DNA of 64,000 nucleotides from Acidobacteriota bacterium (GCA_016192845.1 JACPTI010000098.1:1-64000); one strand, 5' to 3'. Positions 34,122 through 43,101 are shown, counted from the first letter of the stretch. Numbers and translations: made by a program. Notes: generated by a model from the letters alone, not told the origin.

Positions 34122-35170
34122 ACTACCGGCGGCGACGCTTCCTGGCCGGCCTGGCCGCGCTCGGCGCGGCCGCCGTGGCGTCGCGCGGCCGATCGCTGGC
34201 CCAGGTGGCGGCGGGTCCGACAGGACCCGCCCCACGACCCGTGCCGCATCGCATCGACGTCCACTGTCACTTCTCGGCGCCGGGATTCATCGCCGCCATC
34301 AAGGCCAGGAACACCGGCCAGCTGCCGCTGATGAACTGGAGCGTCGCCCGGACGCTCGAGGACATGGATCGCGACGGCGTGGCGACCTCCATCGTCTCGA
34401 CGAGCGAGCCGGGCGTCTGGTTCGGCGACAACGAGGCGGCGCGCCGCCTGGCCCGCGAGTGCAACGAGTACGGCGCGCGGCTGATGGCCGACTACCCGGG
34501 CCGGCTCGGGATGTTTGCGACGCTGCCGCTGCCCGACGTGGACGGCGCGCTGCGCGAGATCGAGTACGCCTTCGACACGCTCAGGGCCGACGGCGCCTGC
34601 TTCCTGAGCAGCTACCAGGGGAAGTACCTCGGTGATCCGGCGTTTGCGCCGGTGATGGCAGAGCTCAACCGCCGCCGCGCGGTTGTCTATACGCACCCGG
34701 CCCGCGCCGAGTGCTGCGTCAACCTGCTGCCGGAAGGGCGGGCGCTCGGCATCACGCTCTCCACCGAGACGACGCTGACGATTGCGAGCGTGCTCTTCAG
34801 CGGCACGGCCGCGCGCTTTCCCGACATCCGCTTCATCTGGTCGCACGGGGGCGGCACGATGCCGTACATCACCGGCCGGTTCGGCGTGAACGCCAACGCG
34901 AAGACGCCGGAGCTGCCGAACGGCGTCCTCTACGAAATCCAGAAGTTCTACTACGACACCGCGCAGGCGTTCAACGAGTACACGCTGCCGACCTTCACCA
35001 AGCTGGTGCCGCTCCCGCACATGCTGTTCGGCACCGACTATCCGTTCACGCGCGCGGAGACCGTCGCGCAGGGGCTGGCGAAGTTCGGGTTCAGTCCCGC
35101 CGCGCAGCGCGCGATCGAGCGCGACAACGCGCTGGAGCTCTTCCCGCGGCTGCGGCAGGCCGTGGCGTAG
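34118..35170 (+). CDS. Tat-exported amidohydrolase-2 (ACMSD-like) family protein
   Basis: 350 aa. The N-terminus NYRRRRFLAGLAALGAAAVA is a twin-arginine-type signal. Metal site HXH in IDVHCHFSAPG, then SIVSTSEPGVWFG, a His in FIWSHGGGTMPY and the late Asp in LFGTDYPFTRAE, all matching the ACMSD/decarboxylase branch of amidohydrolases. Such proteins hydrolyse or decarboxylate aromatic or cyclic acids; no substrate can be assigned. Translationally coupled to the second NHL protein, suggesting a shared extracytoplasmic pathway. Confidence 0.88.
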   Translation: MNYRRRRFLAGLAALGAAAVASRGRSLAQVAAGPTGPAPRPVPHRIDVHCHFSAPGFIAAIKARNTGQLPLMNWSVARTLEDMDRDGVATSIVSTSEPGVWFGDNEAARRLARECNEYGARLMADYPGRLGMFATLPLPDVDGALREIEYAFDTLRADGACFLSSYQGKYLGDPAFAPVMAELNRRRAVVYTHPARAECCVNLLPEGRALGITLSTETTLTIASVLFSGTAARFPDIRFIWSHGGGTMPYITGRFGVNANAKTPELPNGVLYEIQKFYYDTAQAFNEYTLPTFTKLVPLPHMLFGTDYPFTRAETVAQGLAKFGFSPAAQRAIERDNALELFPRLRQAVA

Positions 35171-35196
35171 CCGCGCCGGGCCACGCGTTGGGGATC

Positions 35197-36501
35197 GTGG
35201 CGAGCCGAGCCGCCGCTCGACTGCTGACCAGCGTCGTCGTCTTTACGCTCTGCGCCGAGCTGCTGGCGCTGGCGGTCTACTACGTCGAGACCGGCGCGCT
35301 CTTCTACACCCGTCGCAGGACCTATCAGGCGTTGCTCCCGACCCCCGAGGATCGGCTCGTGGTGGGCGAAGCGGTGCATCCCTATTTCGGCGTGACCCAC
35401 CGGCCGGGCACGCCGTTCGACATTCCTGCGTCGCTCCGTGCGAACAGCACGGTTCCCGCCCGCCTGCGCACGAACAACTTCGGGTTCGTCTCGCCCCACG
35501 ACTACCCGTTCACCAGAACGGCCGAGAGGCAGTTCGTCGTCGGCCTGTTCGGGGGGTCGGTCGGGCTGTGGTTCTGCCAGGTGGGCGCGCCGCGGATGGT
35601 CGAGCACCTCGCACGGCACCCCTTCTTCCGGACCAGGGACATCGTGCCGCTCTGCTTCAGCCACGAGGGATACAAACAGCCGCAGCAGGCGCTCGTGCTC
35701 GCGTACTTCCTGTCGCGCGGCCAGAGGTTCGACCTCGTCGTCAACCTCGACGGCTTCAACGACGTGGCGCTCGGCGCGTTCAATCACGAGCGCGGCTACG
35801 ACGCCTCGATGCCGAGCGTGCAGCACCTCGACCCGCTCGTCAACCTGGTGAACCAGTCCGCGCTGACGCCGCAGAAGCTCGAATCGCTCGCCGCGATCTT
35901 CCGGGACCGGCGGCGACTGGCCGCGCTGACGGACCGCATCGCCGCAAACCGGATCGCGTCGGTAGACTTCGCCCTCGACCGGTACTACCGGCGGGTGCTC
36001 GACCGGTACACCCGGGAGCTGGGACGGTTCGCCACGCTGCCGTCGAACCCGCCCGAGAACCCGCTCATCCAGGCGACGCCTCCGGTGCGCCCGAAGGACC
36101 GCGCCGCGCTCTTCGCGGAGATCGCGGACATCTGGGCGCAATCCTCGAGGCTCATGCACGAGATGCTGGACGCGCGCGGCGCCGTCTACGTGCACGTCCT
36201 GCAGCCCAATCAGTACTACACGAGCCGGCGCTTCTCGAAGGCCGAGGCCGCCACGGCGTTGAGCGACGCCTCGCCGTACAAGCCGAGCGTTGAGCAGGGC
36301 TATCCGCTGCTCGCCGCCGCAGGCGCCTCACAGCTGCGGGCGCGGAACGTCCGGTTCTTCGACGCGACGCGCGTGCTGGACGGGGAGCCCGCGCCCGTGT
36401 ACATGGACAACTGCTGCCACTACACGCTCACCGGCAACTACCTGCTGGCGGAGTTCATCGCCGCATCGATCCTGAACGGGCCCGGGCCGTGGCAGCCGTA
36501 G
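35197..36501 (+). CDS. SGNH/GDSL-hydrolase-like membrane-anchored protein
   Basis: About 434 aa, starting at GTG 35197 (TTG 35188 also possible). One N-terminal membrane helix (LLTSVVVFTLCAELLALAVYYV), then an extracytoplasmic domain with SGNH block features: VVGLFGGSVG with the putative nucleophile Ser, NLDGFNDV with the block-III Asn, and near the C-terminus DNCCHYTLTGNYLLAEF, where the His and Asp of the catalytic dyad belong. It follows the amidohydrolase by 26 bp. Substrate unknown; similar anchored SGNH proteins act on envelope polysaccharides or lipids. Confidence 0.78.
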   Translation: MASRAAARLLTSVVVFTLCAELLALAVYYVETGALFYTRRRTYQALLPTPEDRLVVGEAVHPYFGVTHRPGTPFDIPASLRANSTVPARLRTNNFGFVSPHDYPFTRTAERQFVVGLFGGSVGLWFCQVGAPRMVEHLARHPFFRTRDIVPLCFSHEGYKQPQQALVLAYFLSRGQRFDLVVNLDGFNDVALGAFNHERGYDASMPSVQHLDPLVNLVNQSALTPQKLESLAAIFRDRRRLAALTDRIAANRIASVDFALDRYYRRVLDRYTRELGRFATLPSNPPENPLIQATPPVRPKDRAALFAEIADIWAQSSRLMHEMLDARGAVYVHVLQPNQYYTSRRFSKAEAATALSDASPYKPSVEQGYPLLAAAGASQLRARNVRFFDATRVLDGEPAPVYMDNCCHYTLTGNYLLAEFIAASILNGPGPWQP

Positions 36502-36515
36502 CTCGCGAGCTCTGA

Positions 36516-37418
36516 TCAGTCGCGCGGCGCCCGAACCGGCATCTGCGGGCCGCCGACGGTCGGCTCGCGATACCGCCATAGATAGTCGTACGTCGTATCG
36601 ACGTGGACGAGGACCCGCGCGGAACTCTGGTTGTAGTCCTTGAAATCGTCCATCGTGACTTCCTTCCGGATCTCGGCGAGCGTCTTGCCGGCCACCATGC
36701 GCTCGAGTACGCGGTCGCGCACCGCCTGCAGGTACCGGTGGAAGTCGAGGAACGCCTGCTGGGTGGTGGTCGATCGGTCGTGCCCCTCGAGCACGATCGT
36801 GACGTCGGGCAGGTACGCCAGCGTGCGCAGCGCCTTGAGCGCGTTGTGGATGTCGAGGTCGCGGAAGTCGGGCAGGATGTTCCGGCCCCGCGCGAAATCG
36901 GGCGCGAAGAGCACCCCCTCGGACGGGACGTGTACGTAGATCATGTTGTCGCTGTGGGTCGGGCCCAGATACAGCAGGACGACGCGGACGCCGCCCAGCT
37001 CGATCTCCATCCGATCCTCGAACATGACCTGCGGCACGATCGCCTGGCGCTTCTCGCGGACGATGTGCGGCCGGATGTTCACGTGGCCGATGCCGACGGC
37101 GGTGTCGGCAAACACGTGCGTATCGCAGATGTGCCCCTGATGGTCGTGGCTCAGGACGACGTATTTGACCGGCACCTTGAAGCGGCTCTGCAGCTCTGAT
37201 CTGAGCCACTGCATGTTGTTGCAGTCGCCGTCGACGACGATGATCCCCTCGCTCGTGGCGATGAACATCGCGTTCTGCGTGGTGCCGAACCGATAGACGT
37301 GCTCCGTCAGCCGATTGATGGAGCGCTCCGTCGTCCACTTGACGGTCTGGCCGGACGCGGCGCCGGCCGACAGGGCCAGCGCACAGCAGGCGGCCCACAG
37401 GCTTCTCGGTCGAATCAT
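36516..37418 (-). CDS. Exported metallo-beta-lactamase-fold protein lacking the motif Asp
   Basis: 300 aa with signal peptide (SLWAACCALALSAGAASG). MBL fold: IIVVDGDCNN, then LSHDHQGHICDTHVF in place of the canonical HXHXDH, LGPTHSDNMIYVHVP for the third histidine, APDFARGRNILP, and a late LEGHDRS. The Asp of HXHXDH is replaced by Gly, so the second zinc site lacks a ligand. It may bind a single metal or be non-hydrolytic. Convergent with the SGNH gene, 14 bp between stops. It follows the methyltransferase-like gene closely. Confidence 0.83.
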   Translation of the reverse strand: MIRPRSLWAACCALALSAGAASGQTVKWTTERSINRLTEHVYRFGTTQNAMFIATSEGIIVVDGDCNNMQWLRSELQSRFKVPVKYVVLSHDHQGHICDTHVFADTAVGIGHVNIRPHIVREKRQAIVPQVMFEDRMEIELGGVRVVLLYLGPTHSDNMIYVHVPSEGVLFAPDFARGRNILPDFRDLDIHNALKALRTLAYLPDVTIVLEGHDRSTTTQQAFLDFHRYLQAVRDRVLERMVAGKTLAEIRKEVTMDDFKDYNQSSARVLVHVDTTYDYLWRYREPTVGGPQMPVRAPRD

Positions 37419-37432
37419 GGCTTCCCTCCCGG

Positions 37433-37909
37433 TCACAACCAGCGGCGGACCTGACGCGTGTACTGGTCGTACTCGGCGCCGAACCGCCGCCGCAGGTAGC
37501 GTTCCTCCGGCCCGATCACGAACTGCTGCACGGCGACGAGCGCCGGGACGAGCAGCACGACGGCCCACCACGTGTTCAGGAACAGGGCAAGACCCAGGGT
37601 CAACAGCGCCAGCGACACGTACATCGGGTTCCGGGTGAAGGTGTAGGGGCCGGCGGTCACGAGCGTCGTGGCCGGCCGAAACGGGATCGGGCTCGTCCGG
37701 TGCCGCCGAAACGCGCCGATGGCGCCCGCCCCCAGCCCGGCCCAGGCCGCCACGAACACCCATGCCACCGTCGTACGCGCAGCGCCTCCCCCGATCGGCA
37801 GCGGCCACGGCCGGTCCAGCAGCCAGTCTCCCACGACGGCCGCTGCGAAGAACAACGGTGGAGGCACGTGCACGCCTGGGCTGTCAGCGGACGTGTGCAT
37901 CGCCGGCAT
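37433..37909 (-). CDS. Isoprenylcysteine carboxyl methyltransferase-like membrane protein
   Basis: 158 aa with four hydrophobic helices. The C-terminal SAM-binding signature of the ICMT/PEMT family is present: LVTAGPYTFTRNPMYVSLALLTLG, then GPEERYLRRRFGAEYDQY. Bacterial members methylate small lipophilic or phospholipid substrates, but most are uncharacterised. It is 14 bp upstream of the MBL protein and probably co-transcribed. Confidence 0.85.
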   Translation of the reverse strand: MPAMHTSADSPGVHVPPPLFFAAAVVGDWLLDRPWPLPIGGGAARTTVAWVFVAAWAGLGAGAIGAFRRHRTSPIPFRPATTLVTAGPYTFTRNPMYVSLALLTLGLALFLNTWWAVVLLVPALVAVQQFVIGPEERYLRRRFGAEYDQYTRQVRRWL

Positions 37910-38035
37910 TCTACTCGCAGCGAACGACTGTGGCCGTTCGACGCAGGCCAGCCAGTGCCTGCACGGTTGAAATCCACCGCGAATTGATCGAGCATCCGCC
38001 GTGCTTCAGGTGCGGCACCCCGCGATCCGACCCCA

Positions 38036-38752
38036 ATGAGCGAGCGGACGGCAGCGACGGCGTCTCCCGGCGGCGGTGGGTATGGATGGGTCCCGGCGGT
38101 GGCCATCGGGGCCGCCGGGTTCGCCTTCCGGTTTCTGTCGTATACCGGGTTCCCCAACGATCACTTCGTGTACGTCGCGCGCGCCCAGCAGATGCTGCTG
38201 GGTGCGTGGCCGACCCGGGACTTCGTGGACCCCGGGTTTCTCCTGATGTATGTCGCGTCAGCGGCAGGCCTGATCGTGTTCGGCCACAACCTGCTGGGAG
38301 AGGCGTCGATCGTCTTCGGCGGGTTTGCCGCGGCGGCTGCGCTCAGCTATCCGCTCGCCCGGGCGGCTGCCGGATCCGCAAGCGTGGCCCTGTCTGCCGT
38401 CGCCCTGCAGGCCCTTGCGTATCCGCGCAGCTACAGCTATCCGAAGCTGTTCCTGGCCGCAGGCCAGGTCGTATTCGACAGCGTCTACTACTCGTCACCA
38501 GAGGAACAGGAGCTGATGCTCAGCCGTCTTCGCCGGGAGCAGGTGCCCGTCATCGCGCTCCCCGACGACAACGCGGCGCATTTCCGGGAGAACTTTAGGC
38601 GCGTTGCGGCCTACATCGAGGCCAACGACGTGCGCGCAGGCAACATCGATCTGCCTGGCAACCGGCGAGGGGACGTCCTCCTCGATCGCAGGCGGGCCGC
38701 CGTCGGCGTGCACGCGCCGCTGGGGTGGCCGTGTTTCGCCCGTGCTGATTGA
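38036..38752 (+). pseudogene. Glycosyltransferase-39-like membrane protein with an internal deletion
   Basis: 238 aa. Residues 1 to about 148 are the start of a polyprenyl-phosphate-dependent glycosyltransferase: AFRFLSYTGFPNDHFVYVARA with the acidic pair region, LGAWPTRDFVDPGFLLMY, then three or four membrane helices. At LFLAAGQ it jumps directly to what looks like the extracytoplasmic end of such proteins (FDSVYYSSPEEQELMLSRL, VPVIALPDDNAAHF, YIEANDVRAG). Full-length relatives are around 500 residues or more, so the middle half of the membrane domain is missing. The frame remains open across the joint. Probably inactive. Confidence 0.6.
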
Positions 38753-38799
38753 GGTACGACGCCGCGCCCGCGAGCCTGCCCAAAGGAACTGCAGAGCCG

Positions 38800-39789
38800 T
38801 CACCGGTTGACGGCGCGCATCCCCCCTTCGGCGTACCGCTCTCCTGCCACCCTGCGCCCCACCGCCTCGAGCGCCGCCAGATCGTCCGGTGAAAGGGCGA
38901 TCTGGACCGCTGCGGCGTTCTCTTGGACCCGTTCCGGCCTGGTCGAGCCCGGGATCGGAATGATGTCGGGACCACGCGACAGCAGCCACGCCAGCGCGAG
39001 CTGCGCGGGCGTACAGCCCTTCCGCTGCGCGATCCGCTCGAGTTCCGCGACGATGGCGAGGTTCTGAAGGAAGCTGGCCGGCTCGAACCGGGGGTTCTGA
39101 CGGCGCCAGTCGTCGGACGCGAGATCGTCCACCGAGCGCAGTCGGCCCGTCAGAAAGCCTCGGCCGAGCGGGCTGTAGGCGACAAACGCGATACCGAGCT
39201 CGCGGCAGGTGGCGAGCACCTCTTGCTCCGGATCGCGGGTCCACAATGAGTACTCCGTCTGCAGCGCCGCGATCGGATGCACCGCATGAGCGCGGCGAAT
39301 CGTGACCGGCGCGGCTTCCGACAATCCAAGGCAGCGCGCCTTGCCGTCTTTCACCAGCTCCGCCATCGCGCCGATGGTCTCCTCGATCGGCGTGGTCGGG
39401 TCGACCCGGTGCTGGTAGTAGACGTCGATCACGTCGACGCCCAGCCGCTTCAGCGACGCCTCGCACGCCTGCCGCACGTACTCGGGGCGCCCGTTGATGC
39501 CGAGCCATGCGCCTTCCGGGGTCCGGACGTTCCCGAATTTCGTCGCGAGAACGACCTCGTGGCGCCTTTCCCGAATCGCCCGGCCCACGAGCTCTTCGTT
39601 GCGGAACGGGCCGTAGACGTCGGCGGTGTCAAGGAAGGTGATGCCCAGATCGAGCGCGCGATGAATCGTCGCGATGGAGCGCTCGTCGTCGGCGCGCCCG
39701 TAGAACTCGGACATGCCCATGCAGCCGAGCCCTATCGCCGAGACCGACAGCCCCGATGCGCCGAGCTGACGTCGCGGCATCTGCGTCAT
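38800..39789 (-). CDS. Aldo/keto reductase
   Basis: NADPH-dependent oxidoreductase, 329 aa, TIM barrel. Catalytic tetrad visible: Asp in FLDTADVYG with Tyr in the same segment, Lys in VVLATKFGN, and His in YYQHRVDP. Cofactor end: [15 protein letters not shown]. The subgroup with [11 protein letters not shown] resembles the AKR13/YakC type. Start at 39789 has GGAGG 13 bases upstream. It stands alone between a defective glycosyltransferase and an uncharacterised gap. Confidence 0.93.
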   Translation of the reverse strand: MTQMPRRQLGASGLSVSAIGLGCMGMSEFYGRADDERSIATIHRALDLGITFLDTADVYGPFRNEELVGRAIRERRHEVVLATKFGNVRTPEGAWLGINGRPEYVRQACEASLKRLGVDVIDVYYQHRVDPTTPIEETIGAMAELVKDGKARCLGLSEAAPVTIRRAHAVHPIAALQTEYSLWTRDPEQEVLATCRELGIAFVAYSPLGRGFLTGRLRSVDDLASDDWRRQNPRFEPASFLQNLAIVAELERIAQRKGCTPAQLALAWLLSRGPDIIPIPGSTRPERVQENAAAVQIALSPDDLAALEAVGRRVAGERYAEGGMRAVNR

Positions 39790-39822
39790 CGAGCCCACCT
39801 TCCTCCGCGGTGCTACGTACAT

Positions 39823-40401
39823 CCGTGATGATAGCTGTTCCGATCGGCGGGTTCATCCGAATTCGACCTTGAAGATCCACCACGCGTACGAAGCACCGTC
39901 ACGGGACGGAGCGCCCGCAGTGCGGACCGGGGCATACGTAACAGCGAACGCCAATTTCAGGAGGACAAACCGGCCGAATCGACGGGATCGCCGACGAGCA
40001 GGACCACGTGAGGTCGTAGCACAATGCCGTCGGTACCTGCGAGGTCGACAGCACGTCTCGAACGCTGCACTCAACCTTGGGGGGCGCCGGCGATCCACCG
40101 CAGCCGAGAACGCTGAAGATCCCGTCGCGCGCGGGGCCGAGGCCGCACGATCTGGTTCGTGCGCGAACGCTTACCGAGTACGCGTCTGGCCCGGGCGCGT
40201 TCCACGAAAACGATGTCGTCACGGTCGTAGCCGACGCCAGTGGGGACGGCGACCCTCGTTCGGCGACTGGCCGTATTGCGGAGGTGACGGACGTCGACGG
40301 CCGCTTCTTTGTTTTTGTGAGTGTCGCCTCGGACGGCGAAACGCCGTACATCGGTCTCGAGAAACCGGGGTTCTATGGAGGTGGAAACACGTCTAGCGAA
40401 G
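39823..40401. other. Gap with no confident gene; one weak ORF
   Basis: The first 250 bases show no supportable gene on either strand and no clear repeat. The second half may code (next entry). GC content and codon-position pattern are less regular than in neighbouring genes, which fits decayed sequence. Confidence 0.4.
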
Positions 40402-40412
40402 CTACCGCGTGA
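40077..40412 (+). CDS. Possible small protein with SH3-like segment, unknown
   Basis: 111 aa. The second half reads as a plausible compact domain: FHENDVVTVVADASGDGD, ATGRIAEVTDVDGRFFVFVSV, with alternating hydrophobic and polar positions as in KOW/SH3 barrels. The first 35 residues look random. The frame converges on the SPOR gene and overlaps its stop by 11 bp. No ribosome-binding site is evident. Kept as a weak candidate because third-position GC bias is moderate and the hydrophobic pattern is protein-like. Confidence 0.3.
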   Translation: MGGAGDPPQPRTLKIPSRAGPRPHDLVRARTLTEYASGPGAFHENDVVTVVADASGDGDPRSATGRIAEVTDVDGRFFVFVSVASDGETPYIGLEKPGFYGGGNTSSEATA

Positions 40413-41154
40413 TCCAGGGCTTGAAGCGCTCTTCCCGTTCGAGCAGGCCGGCGATCGCCTCCGCCTCGCGGCGATCGTCGTACTTGCCGACACGGATGCG
40501 GAAGTTGGGGCCGGCCGTCGTGATGAACGTCGGATACCCCTTCGCGCTGAGGCGCCGGGCGATCGTTTCCGCTTCGGCGCGCTTGCGAACGGCAGCCACC
40601 TGGACGACAAAGCCGCTTCCAAGTGGCTCGGCGAGCGAGGCGCCCCCCGCCGCGCGTGCGGCGGCAGGTGCAGCGGCCGGTGCCGGTTTCGCGGCTGGCG
40701 GCCCGGGCTTTGGCGGCGCGGGTGCCGGCTTTGCCGCAGCGGGCTCGGGTTTGGCCGGCGCGGCCGCAGGTTTTGCCGGAGCGGGCGAAGGCGGGAATGC
40801 AGCAGCCACGGCGGGCTGCGTCAACACGGCCGTCTCCGCGGCGGGCTGGAGCGTCTCGGGTGGAGGCGCCGGTTCCCCGAGGCGCTCGGGATACGTCAGC
40901 GTCTCGCCCGCCGTAATCGGAGCCGTGCCGGTGCTGGCCACGGCGAGCGGCGGTGGAACCGGTTGAACCGCGGCGGTCGGATCGACGATGGGCTGACCGG
41001 GAGCGCTCGGACTGGCGCCGGCGCGCTGCGGCACGCCACGCCCTACCATCACCCCGCAAAGGAAAATCACGACGGCCACGACGGTCGCAGCCATGAACAG
41101 GAAGACGAGCTGCTTCCCGTTCAGCTGGATCTCGTGAAGTCCTTCATCGGACAT
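40402..41154 (-). CDS. SPOR-domain membrane protein
   Basis: 250 aa. A short cytoplasmic start, one membrane helix (LVFLFMAATVVAVVIFLCGVMVG), a long Pro/Ala/Lys-rich periplasmic spacer (about residues 50-165, AKPAP-type repeats), and a C-terminal SPOR domain (FVVQVAAVRKRAEAETIARRL, RIRVGKYDDRREAEAIAGLL). SPOR domains bind denuded glycans at the division septum, so a role in cell division or envelope remodelling is expected. FtsN-like in layout but without specific FtsN motifs. The upstream neighbour on this strand is a broken TPR gene. Confidence 0.9.
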   Translation of the reverse strand: MSDEGLHEIQLNGKQLVFLFMAATVVAVVIFLCGVMVGRGVPQRAGASPSAPGQPIVDPTAAVQPVPPPLAVASTGTAPITAGETLTYPERLGEPAPPPETLQPAAETAVLTQPAVAAAFPPSPAPAKPAAAPAKPEPAAAKPAPAPPKPGPPAAKPAPAAAPAAARAAGGASLAEPLGSGFVVQVAAVRKRAEAETIARRLSAKGYPTFITTAGPNFRIRVGKYDDRREAEAIAGLLEREERFKPWITR

Positions 41155-41194
41155 GAGTTAGGCTGTTGCGCATTTTAGCACAGCTGAGCCGGTC

Positions 41195-41219
41195 CGGAGG
41201 CGTGAAGGCCTCCGACTAC
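41195..41219. repeat. REP palindrome with GTAG foot
   Basis: Arms CGGAGGC / GCCTCCG around GTGAAG. On the minus strand GTAG (41219-41216) precedes the stem by one base. Its TAG is at the same time the stop codon of the TPR remnant. Confidence 0.65.
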
Positions 41220-41741
41220 CTCAGGCGGTCGAGCAGCTGCTTCGCCTCGGCGTTGGCGGGATCGCTCCAGACGGCGATCGTCAGCGCCTCGACGGCGTCC
41301 TGCTGGCGACCGGTGCGCAGATAAATCCGCCCGAGCAGCAGGTGTGCGTCGCTGTCGTACGGCGCCAGGAACACGGTGCGGCGGAGCTCGGCGATCGCCT
41401 CCTCGTTGCGTCCCTCCTCGAAGAAGCGGCGGCCGCGCTCGAGATGAAACGCCGCGACCGCGCGCTGGTCGCGCTGCTCGGCAGCGACGACCGCTGCGTC
41501 GACGCGGAGCGCGGCCGGCAGATCGAGTTCCAGCTTGACACGCTCGAGCCCGCGCGGAACCGCGTTCGCGCCCGGCTGCTTCGCCTCCCGCTCCGCGTAG
41601 TTAGACCCGCGGCTCCCCGGACGCGTTCTCGAACGGGATGACCAAATACACGGGTTCGGACGGCTGCGCAGCAGCGGCAGGTGCCACCAGCGCGCACGCC
41701 AGCGTGATCACGAAACACCGAGGCACCGAGACACCGAGGCG
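41216..41741 (-). pseudogene. TPR protein with internal deletion and frameshift
   Basis: Two parts of one gene are joined out of frame. The 5' part (to 41601) encodes a signal peptide (CFVITLACALVAPAAAAQ) and PVYLVIPFENASGEPRV, then stops. The 3' part (41566-41216), in the next frame, encodes VKLELDLPAALRVD and two TPR helices: FHLERGRRFFEEGRNEEAIAEL and DSDAHLLLGRIYLRTGRQQDAVEAL. Intact relatives with this start and end are several hundred residues; the whole middle is gone. The 5' end is built partly of CACCGAGG word repeat. Confidence 0.7.
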
Positions 41742-41791
41742 AATATGCTTCAAGAAAACTCGGTGCCTCGATGCCTCGGTGTTCCGTGATC
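41706..41791. repeat. 33-bp inverted repeat of CACCGAGG words
   Basis: Left arm 41706-41738 and right arm 41759-41791 are complementary at 30 of 33 positions. Each contains three degenerate copies of the word CACCGAGG. The loop is 20 bases. It lies at the end of the V4R-like gene and the beginning of the TPR remnant. Confidence 0.75.
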
Positions 41792-42370
41792 TCATCCGGT
41801 CACTCCGTTTGGACGTACCACCATCAGGCACTGACCCGCTCCCGTCGCCCGGCACCGTTCCGTATCGACCTCCACCTCGACATCGAACAGCGACATCAGC
41901 CGGCGGATCGCCGCCGCGTAGAACTCGCAGAGCGGCTGGGGCACGCGGTCGCGCACTTCACAGAAGAGCGAGCCCCTGATGTCGACGGCCCCCCGTCCCT
42001 GCCGCCACCGCACGATCGCCCGGCTGCCCCCATACGTGTTCCGAACCATCGCGCGTGCCACCCGCAGCACCAGGTGCACGCGCACGGCCCTGGGCGCCGC
42101 CCGCAGGAGCGCCCGGCGATACGCCGCCATGTCGCCGACCGTCCACTCGGCCGCGTACTCGCCGGCGCGCGCGGTCACGAGGCGATACGCCTCCCCTTCC
42201 TGCCGCAGGAAGCTCAGCACCGCCGCGAGCGGCGCCAGCCCGATGCGACCGTCGCGGAGGCCGGTCGGGTTCAGCCACGCCTCGTAGAATTCGAGCCGTG
42301 TCGGCAGCAGGTCCGCGATCGCCTGGTGCAGGCTCGCGACGAGCAGGCGGCCGATCCCTCCCTCAGCCAT
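41792..42370 (-). CDS. Conserved hypothetical protein, V4R-like C-terminal motif
   Basis: 192 aa, cytoplasmic, no membrane helix. The N-terminal half is helical (LLVASLHQAIADLLPTRLEFYE). The end, DTERCRATGAGQCLMVVRP, carries two Cys spaced as in 4-vinyl-reductase (V4R) small-molecule-binding domains. Such domains often sense ligands or hydrocarbons. Its start is only 6 bp from the divergent mobA start, so at least one promoter must lie inside the other gene. I am not sure of the family. Confidence 0.65.
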   Translation of the reverse strand: MAEGGIGRLLVASLHQAIADLLPTRLEFYEAWLNPTGLRDGRIGLAPLAAVLSFLRQEGEAYRLVTARAGEYAAEWTVGDMAAYRRALLRAAPRAVRVHLVLRVARAMVRNTYGGSRAIVRWRQGRGAVDIRGSLFCEVRDRVPQPLCEFYAAAIRRLMSLFDVEVEVDTERCRATGAGQCLMVVRPNGVTG

Positions 42371-42376
42371 GTTCTA

Positions 42377-43087
42377 ATGGAGAGTCCGGGCGCATTGCGT
42401 ACTATTCCCTGGACCGCAGCCATTCTTGCCGGCGGCGAAGCCCGACGGCTCGGCCGTATCGACAAGAGCGCGCTCGTGGTCGGAACGGCGTCGATCCTCG
42501 AGAGGCAGCTGGCGGTGCTGCGCGGGCTCACCCCGCACATCCTGATCGTGACGAGCGACAGGCACGGTGTGCGCCCGGCGCCACCCGGGGTGCGCGTCGT
42601 CACGGACCTCGTCCCGGCCGCCGGTGCGCTGGGTGGCCTGTACACGGCGCTGATGGAGGCGACGACCGACCAGGTGCTCGTCATCGGGTGCGACATGCCG
42701 TTCCTGACGGCGGCGTTCGTGACCTGTGTCGTGGAGCGGGGCCGCGAGGCCGACGTCGCGGTACCGCGGGACGAACGCGGGCGTCATCCGCTGTGCGCCT
42801 CGTATGCCCGCCGCACGGCGGCGCACTTCCGCGCCCGGATCGAGGCGGGCGAACTGCGTGTCGGCGACGCGCTCCAGGGGCTTGCGGTGCGGGAGCTCGG
42901 GCCGGATGAGCTGGCGCCTTTCAATCGGGATGGTCGACTGCTGCTCAACATCAACACGCCCGACGACTATGCGCGGGCGCGCCTGGCTGCCGCGGACGGG
43001 GACGATAGCACTCCAACGCGCAAAGACCGCGCGTCGGGGACCCCGCTCGATTCGCGCGTGACACGTCCGGAACGAACCCCCGAGTGA
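42377..43087 (+). CDS. mobA: Molybdenum cofactor guanylyltransferase
   Basis: Transfers GMP to molybdopterin to form the MGD cofactor. 236 aa. Seen: nucleotide-binding start ILAGGEARRLGRIDKSAL (LAGGXXXRXGXDK), VVTDLVPAAGALGGLYTAL, the metal Asp in VIGCDMPFL, and LLNINTPDDYARA at the end. The last 30 residues (DDSTPTRKDRASGTPL) are encoded by a CCAACGCGC palindrome and lie beyond the family's usual end. No other Mo-cofactor gene is in the window. Confidence 0.9.
   Translation: MESPGALRTIPWTAAILAGGEARRLGRIDKSALVVGTASILERQLAVLRGLTPHILIVTSDRHGVRPAPPGVRVVTDLVPAAGALGGLYTALMEATTDQVLVIGCDMPFLTAAFVTCVVERGREADVAVPRDERGRHPLCASYARRTAAHFRARIEAGELRVGDALQGLAVRELGPDELAPFNRDGRLLLNINTPDDYARARLAAADGDDSTPTRKDRASGTPLDSRVTRPERTPE
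43013..43039. repeat. CCCCAACGCGC-family palindrome inside the mobA tail
   Basis: CCAACGCGC (43013-43021), seven bases, then GCGCGTCGGGG (43029-43039). Same design as the hairpin at 48174-48202. Confidence 0.6.
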
Positions 43088-43101
43088 ACAGCGTACAGCA
43101 G

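Noticed and set aside
39823..40076. tRNA or small RNA in the long gap
   Set aside because: No cloverleaf, CCA end or TTCGAATC-like T-loop with matching arms could be found on either strand.
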